A stretch of DNA of 10,212 nucleotides from Gammaproteobacteria bacterium (lineage in GTDB: Bacteria; Pseudomonadota; Gammaproteobacteria; Steroidobacterales; Steroidobacteraceae), in NCBI GenBank assembly GCA_029857655.1, contig JAOUGR010000049.1, positions 1 through 10,212 on the forward strand. Direction: 5' to 3'. Under the pieces are notes generated by a model that was not told the origin of the DNA, made no database searches, and was given only the letters and a program-made list of their open reading frames with translations. The position numbers and the translations under genes were made by a program. Of the stretch, positions 6,114 to 10,212 are shown piece by piece. The stretch's first letter is position 1. Each line of letters opens with the position of its first letter.

Positions 6114-6127
6114 GCTCTTCCTCCGCA

Positions 6128-7147
6128 ATGACGCCGGCCATAGAACTGGCCGGCGTCAGTCGGCTGTTCGGCGCAGTGCGCGCGCTGGACGAAGTCTCGC
6201 TAGCCGTTGCGCCGGGTGAATTCTTCGCGCTGCTCGGCCCCTCCGGATCCGGAAAGACCACCTGCCTGCGCCTGATCGCGGGCTTCGATCGCCCGACACA
6301 TGGGAATGTGATGCTTGACGGCGAGAATGTCACCAACATCCCGCCCTTCGATCGCAGCGTCAATACGGTTTTTCAGGATTACGCGCTGTTTCCGCACATG
6401 AGCGTGGCAGAGAACGTGGCTTACGGCCCCAAGGTGCGCGGCGTATCCGAGACGGAGCGCCAACGCCTGGCGCTCGAAGTGCTGGAACTCGTGCGGCTTG
6501 CGGCGCTCGCGGACCGCTCGCCGGCGCAGTTGTCCGGCGGGCAAAAGCAGCGCGTCGCACTGGCGCGCTCCCTGATCAACAAGCCCAAGGTCCTGCTGCT
6601 CGATGAGCCGCTCGGCGCGCTAGACCTGCGCCTGCGCGAGGAAATGCAGATCGAACTCAAGGCGATCCAGCAGCAGGTCGGCATCACATTTGTCTACGTG
6701 ACACACGACCAGGGCGAGGCCCTCAGCATGGCCGACCGCGTCGCCGTGTTCCGCGAGGGGCGCATGGAACAGCTGGATTCCCCGCGCGCCCTGTACGAGC
6801 GTCCGCGCACGGCTTTCGTCGCACGCTTCGTCGGCAGCGCGAACGTGGTTGAAGGCGAGCTGGCGCGGAGTATCACGGGCGCTCCCCGCGCATTTGCGAT
6901 TCGTGCCGAAGCAATCGAGGTGCTGGCCACCGGCGCGCCGGTCCCTGACGGCGCGCTCTGCTGCGAGGGCGTGCTGGAGGATCTTCACTACCATGGCGCC
7001 ACCAGCCGCTGGCATGTGCGCACGGATGCCGGACCAGCCATCGCGGCCGTGCGCTCCGAGGGCCTGCCGACAGCCGCGACTGCGCGCGGCAGTCGCGTGC
7101 GGCTCGCTTGGTCACGCGAAAGCATCGTGCTGCTGACGGACACCTGA
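6128..7147 (+). CDS. ydcT: Polyamine ABC transporter ATP-binding protein
   Basis: A 339-residue ATPase that drives the importer from the cytoplasmic face. It carries Walker A GPSGSGKTT (37-45), Q-loop Gln83 in VFQDYALFPH, signature LSGGQ (135-139), Walker B VLLLDE (155-160), D-loop LGALD, and switch His193 in VTHDQGEALS; all key residues are present. Residues from about 240 form a TOBE-type regulatory domain, as in PotA and E. coli YdcT (about 337 residues), to which it matches along its whole length. The ATG at 6128 gives the family N-terminus (AIELAGVSRLFG); the frame stays open 76 codons upstream but those residues are a shadow of ydcS. There is no recognisable Shine-Dalgarno before this ATG: the 19-base gap after ydcS is pyrimidine-rich (CTCTTCCTCC), so initiation may depend on translation of ydcS. 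ydcU follows after 14 bases. Confidence 0.95.
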   Translation: MTPAIELAGVSRLFGAVRALDEVSLAVAPGEFFALLGPSGSGKTTCLRLIAGFDRPTHGNVMLDGENVTNIPPFDRSVNTVFQDYALFPHMSVAENVAYGPKVRGVSETERQRLALEVLELVRLAALADRSPAQLSGGQKQRVALARSLINKPKVLLLDEPLGALDLRLREEMQIELKAIQQQVGITFVYVTHDQGEALSMADRVAVFREGRMEQLDSPRALYERPRTAFVARFVGSANVVEGELARSITGAPRAFAIRAEAIEVLATGAPVPDGALCCEGVLEDLHYHGATSRWHVRTDAGPAIAAVRSEGLPTAATARGSRVRLAWSRESIVLLTDT

Positions 7148-7161
7148 GGCCGCACCCTCAT

Positions 7162-8067
7162 ATGCGCGCGATCGCGAAATTCCTGTACGGGCGCCGCGGC
7201 TTCTACCTGGCGTTACTGCTGTTGCCGCCATTGCTGTGGCTCGGCACCGTCTATCTCGGATCACTGCTGGCACTGCTGATGCAGAGTTTCTATGCGATCG
7301 ACGAGTTCACCGCCCGCATCGTACCGAAGCTGACGCTCGCGACCTACCGGCAGCTGGTAAGCCACCCCGCCAATGTCGACATCATCCTGCGGACGCTCGG
7401 CATGGCCGCCGCAGTCACGGTAATGGCAGCGGTCGTGGCATTCCCGATTGCCAATTACATGGCGCGCCATGCCTCGCCACGCATGAAGGCAGTTTTCTAT
7501 GTCGGCGTCATGCTGCCGATGTGGACCAGCTACCTGGTCAAGGTCTACGCCTGGCGCCTGGTGCTCGCGAAGCAGGGCATCCTGTTCTGGTTCGTAGACC
7601 AGCTGGGCCTCACGCCGGCACTGGATGCAGCACTCACAACGCCGGTCATCGGCGGGCCGTCTTTGGCATCCTCCTATCTCGGCATGTTCATCGTGTTTGT
7701 CTACATGTGGCTGCCATTCATGATCCTGCCGCTCACCGCCGCGCTCGAGCGCGTGCCGCAATCCCTGCTGCAGGCCTCGGCGGATCTCGGCGCCCGCCCC
7801 GGCCAGACATTCCGTAACGTGGTGCTGCCGCTGGCGCTTCCTGGCCTCGCCGCCGGTTCGGTTTTCACATTTTCTCTGACACTCGGCGACTACATCATTC
7901 CGAGCGTCGTCGGCGCACCCGGATATTTCATCGGCATGATGGTCTACCAGCAGCAGGGAACAGTCGGGAACCTGCCACTCGCGGCGGCGTTTTCGGTCGT
8001 ACCGATCATCCTGATCGCGATTTACCTCTCGCTCGCGAAGCGCCTGGGGGCCTTCGATGCGCTCTAG
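7162..8067 (+). CDS. ydcU: Polyamine ABC transporter permease, first subunit
   Basis: A 301-residue inner-membrane permease of the PotB type, matching E. coli YdcU from about residue 13 to the shared C-terminal [10 protein letters not shown]. Six hydrophobic segments lie at about 13-37, 73-98, 108-131, 171-190, 219-240 and 270-291. The EAA loop that docks with the ATPase is at 204-223 ([20 protein letters not shown]), with its invariant Gly at 210. The ATG at 7162 is preferred over an in-frame ATG at 7108: the longer form would overlap ydcT by 40 bases and add a charged, His-rich tail not seen in relatives. GAGG lies about 13 bases upstream, overlapping the ydcT stop, which is rather far and suggests coupling. 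E. coli YdcU has a somewhat longer N-terminus, so the exact start is not certain. The 3' end overlaps ydcV by 11 bases. Confidence 0.93.
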   Translation: MRAIAKFLYGRRGFYLALLLLPPLLWLGTVYLGSLLALLMQSFYAIDEFTARIVPKLTLATYRQLVSHPANVDIILRTLGMAAAVTVMAAVVAFPIANYMARHASPRMKAVFYVGVMLPMWTSYLVKVYAWRLVLAKQGILFWFVDQLGLTPALDAALTTPVIGGPSLASSYLGMFIVFVYMWLPFMILPLTAALERVPQSLLQASADLGARPGQTFRNVVLPLALPGLAAGSVFTFSLTLGDYIIPSVVGAPGYFIGMMVYQQQGTVGNLPLAAAFSVVPIILIAIYLSLAKRLGAFDAL

Positions 8068-8872
8068 GGGCGGGCGCGACTGGAATGCCGCTTCATTCGG
8101 CCAGAAACTGGCGGCGTTCGCCGGCCTCGCTTTCCTGCACATCCCGGTGTGGGTAATCGTGCTCTATGCGTTCACCACCGAGGACCGCACTTACCAGTTC
8201 CCGCCACCGGGCCTGACGCTGCGCTGGTTTGCGGTCGCTTTTGCGCGCGAAGACATATGGGCGGCGCTTCGCCTGTCGCTTTCGGTCGCCTCGGTCGCGA
8301 CCGCCATGGCGATCCTGCTCGGGACGCTTGCCGCCTTTGCGCTGGCGCACAGCCGGTTTCGCGGACGTGAGGCCATCACGCTTCTCTTCGTGCTGCCCAT
8401 TGCGTTGCCCGGCATCATCACGGGCATCGCCCTGCTGTCGGCCTTCAAGCTCGGCGGCATACAGCCGGGTTTCTGGACCATCGTCACCGGCCACGCAACG
8501 TTCTGTATCGTCATCGTGCACAACAATGTCATCGCCCGCCTGCGCCGCTTGCCGCAGAGCTGGGTCGAGGCCTCGATGGACCTGGGCGCCGACGGGGTAC
8601 AGACGTTCCGCTACGTCATACTGCCGCAGATCGCGACGGCGCTCCTCGCCGGTGGCATGCTGGCATTCGCGCTGTCCTTCGACGAAATCATCGTCACGTT
8701 GTTCACGGCGGGCCACGAGCAGACCCTGCCGATCTGGTTTTTCAACGAACTGTTCCGCCCGCGCGAGCGGCCGATAACGAATGTCGTCGCAGTCAGCGTG
8801 GTCCTGATCACGATGGTGCCGATCCTGCTTGCCTATCGGCTGACACGACCCAGGGAATTTGAATCAAAGTGA
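8057..8872 (+). CDS. ydcV: Polyamine ABC transporter permease, second subunit
   Basis: A 271-residue inner-membrane permease of the PotC type and partner of YdcU. Hydrophobic segments lie at about 16-39, 70-97, 106-130, 139-160, 190-212 and 240-262. The EAA loop is at 171-190 ([20 protein letters not shown]), immediately followed by [20 protein letters not shown], a stretch identical or nearly so in E. coli Ydc[19 protein letters not shown] near residues 41-58 is the usual periplasmic segment. The start overlaps the ydcU end by 11 bases (8057-8067), so the two permeases are translationally linked, which fits heterodimer assembly. Length is close to the E. coli protein (264). patD follows after 7 bases. 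In E. coli, ydcV and ydcS have been linked to uptake of double-stranded DNA on plates; that is a literature memory and is not visible in sequence. Confidence 0.94.
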   Translation: MRSRGGRDWNAASFGQKLAAFAGLAFLHIPVWVIVLYAFTTEDRTYQFPPPGLTLRWFAVAFAREDIWAALRLSLSVASVATAMAILLGTLAAFALAHSRFRGREAITLLFVLPIALPGIITGIALLSAFKLGGIQPGFWTIVTGHATFCIVIVHNNVIARLRRLPQSWVEASMDLGADGVQTFRYVILPQIATALLAGGMLAFALSFDEIIVTLFTAGHEQTLPIWFFNELFRPRERPITNVVAVSVVLITMVPILLAYRLTRPREFESK

Positions 8873-8879
8873 GGCGGCC

Positions 8880-10212
8880 ATGCAGAAGAAGCTCCTGATC
8901 AACGGCCGGCTGGTCGCCGGCCAGGGCAATGTCGAGGACATCCTGAATCCCGCGACCGGCAAGGTCATCGCGCGAATTCCAGAAGCCTCCACCGGGCAGA
9001 TCGATGCGGCGGTCAAGGCCGCACAGGCTGCGTTCGATGGCTGGTCGCGCACGCCGCCCAAGGACCGCGCGGCGCTCCTGCTCAAACTTGCCGATCGCAT
9101 CGAGGCCGAGGGGGCGGCATTCGCTGGCCTCGAATCGCAGAATTGCGGCAAGCCGCTCTCCGCCGCGCTCAATGACGAGATCCCGGGCGTCGCCGATGTG
9201 TTCCGTTTTTTTGCCGGCGCTGTGCGGACCATGACAGGCGCCGTCGCCGGAGAATACCTGGCCGGCTTTACCAGCATGATCCGCCGCGACCCGGTCGGCG
9301 TGGTCGCGTCCATTGCGCCCTGGAATTATCCGCTGATGATGGCTGCCTGGAAGCTCGGGCCAGCGCTCGCCGCCGGCAACACGGTCATACTCAAGCCGTC
9401 GGAACAGACGCCGCTGACAGCGCTGAAGCTTGCCGAAATCCTCGCCGAGCTTTTTCCGGCCGGCGTCGTCAATATCATCACGGGGCGTGGCGAGAGCGTC
9501 GGCGCGCCGCTTGTCAGCCACCCCGGCGTGCGCATGGTTTCGCTGACCGGCGATGTCGCAACCGGCGAGAAAATCCTGAAGGCCGCGTCGAAGGGCATCA
9601 AGCGCACGCATCTCGAACTTGGCGGCAAGGCGCCGGTCATCGTCTTCGACGACGCGAACCTGGAGGAAGTCGTCGCCGGCGTGAGGACCTTTGGTTACTA
9701 CAACGCGGGGCAGGATTGCACTGCGGCCTGCCGCCTCTATGCAGCGCCGAAGATCTACGATCGCCTGGTCGCCGACCTGAGCCTCGCTGCCGCATCCATC
9801 AAGGTCGGCAGCCAGCAGGAAGACGGAGTCGAAATGGGCCCGTTGATCAGCCAGCAGCAACGCCGCCGCGTCGCCGGCTTCGTGGATCGTGCCAAGGCCG
9901 TGAAGCACATCGAGGTGACGGCCGGCGGCAAGAGCGGCAGCGGTGGCGGTTTCTTCTACGAACCGACCGTGATCGCCGGCGCGCGCCAGACGGATGAAAT
10001 CGTACGCAAGGAAGTCTTCGGCCCGGTCGTCTCCGTCACGCGCTTCAAGGACGTCGAGCAGGCGATCGCCTGGGCGAATGATTCCGATTATGGGCTCGCG
10101 TCATCGGTGTGGACGCAGGACATCGGCCGCGGCATGCAGGTAGCAGCGCGGCTCCAGTACGGTTGCACCTGGGTCAATACGCATTTCATGCTGGTCAGCG
10201 AAATGCCGCATG
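8880..10212 (+). CDS. patD: Gamma-aminobutyraldehyde dehydrogenase, partial
   Basis: The frame is open from the ATG at 8880 to the right edge (444 codons); about 30 C-terminal residues are missing if it has the E. coli length of 474. The enzyme oxidises 4-aminobutanal to GABA with NAD+, the second step of the transaminase route of putrescine breakdown. Catalytic residues sit at the same numbers as in E. coli PatD (YdcW): Cys280 in YYNAGQDC, Glu246 in LELGGK, with Asn149 in [12 protein letters not shown] and Lys172 in [33 protein letters not shown] and [19 protein letters not shown] are diagnostic for this branch over betaine or general aldehyde dehydrogenases. The cofactor loop reads SLTGDVATG with Asp225 where E. 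coli has Ser. The start is supported by GAGG six bases upstream, partly inside the ydcV stop. Placement behind ydcSTUV, as in E. coli, ties it to the imported substrate. No transaminase is seen here. Confidence 0.96.
   Translation, partial: MQKKLLINGRLVAGQGNVEDILNPATGKVIARIPEASTGQIDAAVKAAQAAFDGWSRTPPKDRAALLLKLADRIEAEGAAFAGLESQNCGKPLSAALNDEIPGVADVFRFFAGAVRTMTGAVAGEYLAGFTSMIRRDPVGVVASIAPWNYPLMMAAWKLGPALAAGNTVILKPSEQTPLTALKLAEILAELFPAGVVNIITGRGESVGAPLVSHPGVRMVSLTGDVATGEKILKAASKGIKRTHLELGGKAPVIVFDDANLEEVVAGVRTFGYYNAGQDCTAACRLYAAPKIYDRLVADLSLAAASIKVGSQQEDGVEMGPLISQQQRRRVAGFVDRAKAVKHIEVTAGGKSGSGGGFFYEPTVIAGARQTDEIVRKEVFGPVVSVTRFKDVEQAIAWANDSDYGLASSVWTQDIGRGMQVAARLQYGCTWVNTHFMLVSEMPH

Noticed and set aside
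7108..7161. Upstream in-frame start for ydcU
   Set aside because: It overlaps ydcT by 40 bases and adds a His/Arg-rich tail; the ATG at 7162 sits right after the ydcT stop.
8093..8716. Minus-strand open frame of 207 codons opposite ydcV
   Set aside because: Charged, Arg/Gln-rich antisense translation of a conserved permease; a codon-bias artefact.

Overview
The window is high-GC, densely coding bacterial DNA with no RNA genes, insertion sequences or CRISPR arrays visible. The proteins look gammaproteobacterial. The right half resembles Escherichia coli ydcSTUV-patD gene for gene, while the GC-rich codon use, a lipoprotein oligopeptidase B and a nucleotide-exchange-type transporter suggest a free-living, non-enterobacterial gammaproteobacterium, perhaps of the Xanthomonadales/Steroidobacterales/Chromatiales type. 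That placement is inference only.

Left half (1-4109, minus strand): four genes packed head to tail, read from right to left. They are a shortened COG3380/renalase-like FAD oxidoreductase (3444-4109), a lipoprotein oligopeptidase B (1282-3447), a VOC/glyoxalase-fold protein with a GTG start (898-1278), and an NTP/NDP-exchange (Tlc/Npt-type) transporter that runs off the left edge (1-901). The junctions are a 4-base ATGA overlap, a 3-base gap and another 4-base ATGA overlap, so this is very probably one transcript. The shared purpose of the four products is not obvious.

Middle (4110-4935): a 38-base divergent gap, a MalM-like lipoprotein on the plus strand (4148-4834), and a 101-base intergenic region. 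That region holds an imperfect 20-base palindrome overlapping a weak -35-like box and leads into the transporter operon.

Right half (4936-10212, plus strand): an intact polyamine-type ABC importer, ydcS (lipoprotein substrate-binding protein), ydcT (ATPase), ydcU and ydcV (permeases), followed 7 bases later by patD (gamma-aminobutyraldehyde dehydrogenase), which is cut by the right edge after 444 codons. Taken together the genes would import a putrescine-like polyamine and oxidise the derived 4-aminobutanal to GABA. The transaminase step (PatA) is not in the window.

The operon itself is a known system and I see no wholly new machinery. The points most worth checking are: the oxidoreductase, which lacks roughly 100 internal residues in frame and has Asp in its dinucleotide-binding glycine motif; the lipid-anchored YdcS and oligopeptidase B, both lacking the inner-membrane retention residue; the candidate operator; and the unexplained four-gene minus-strand cluster.
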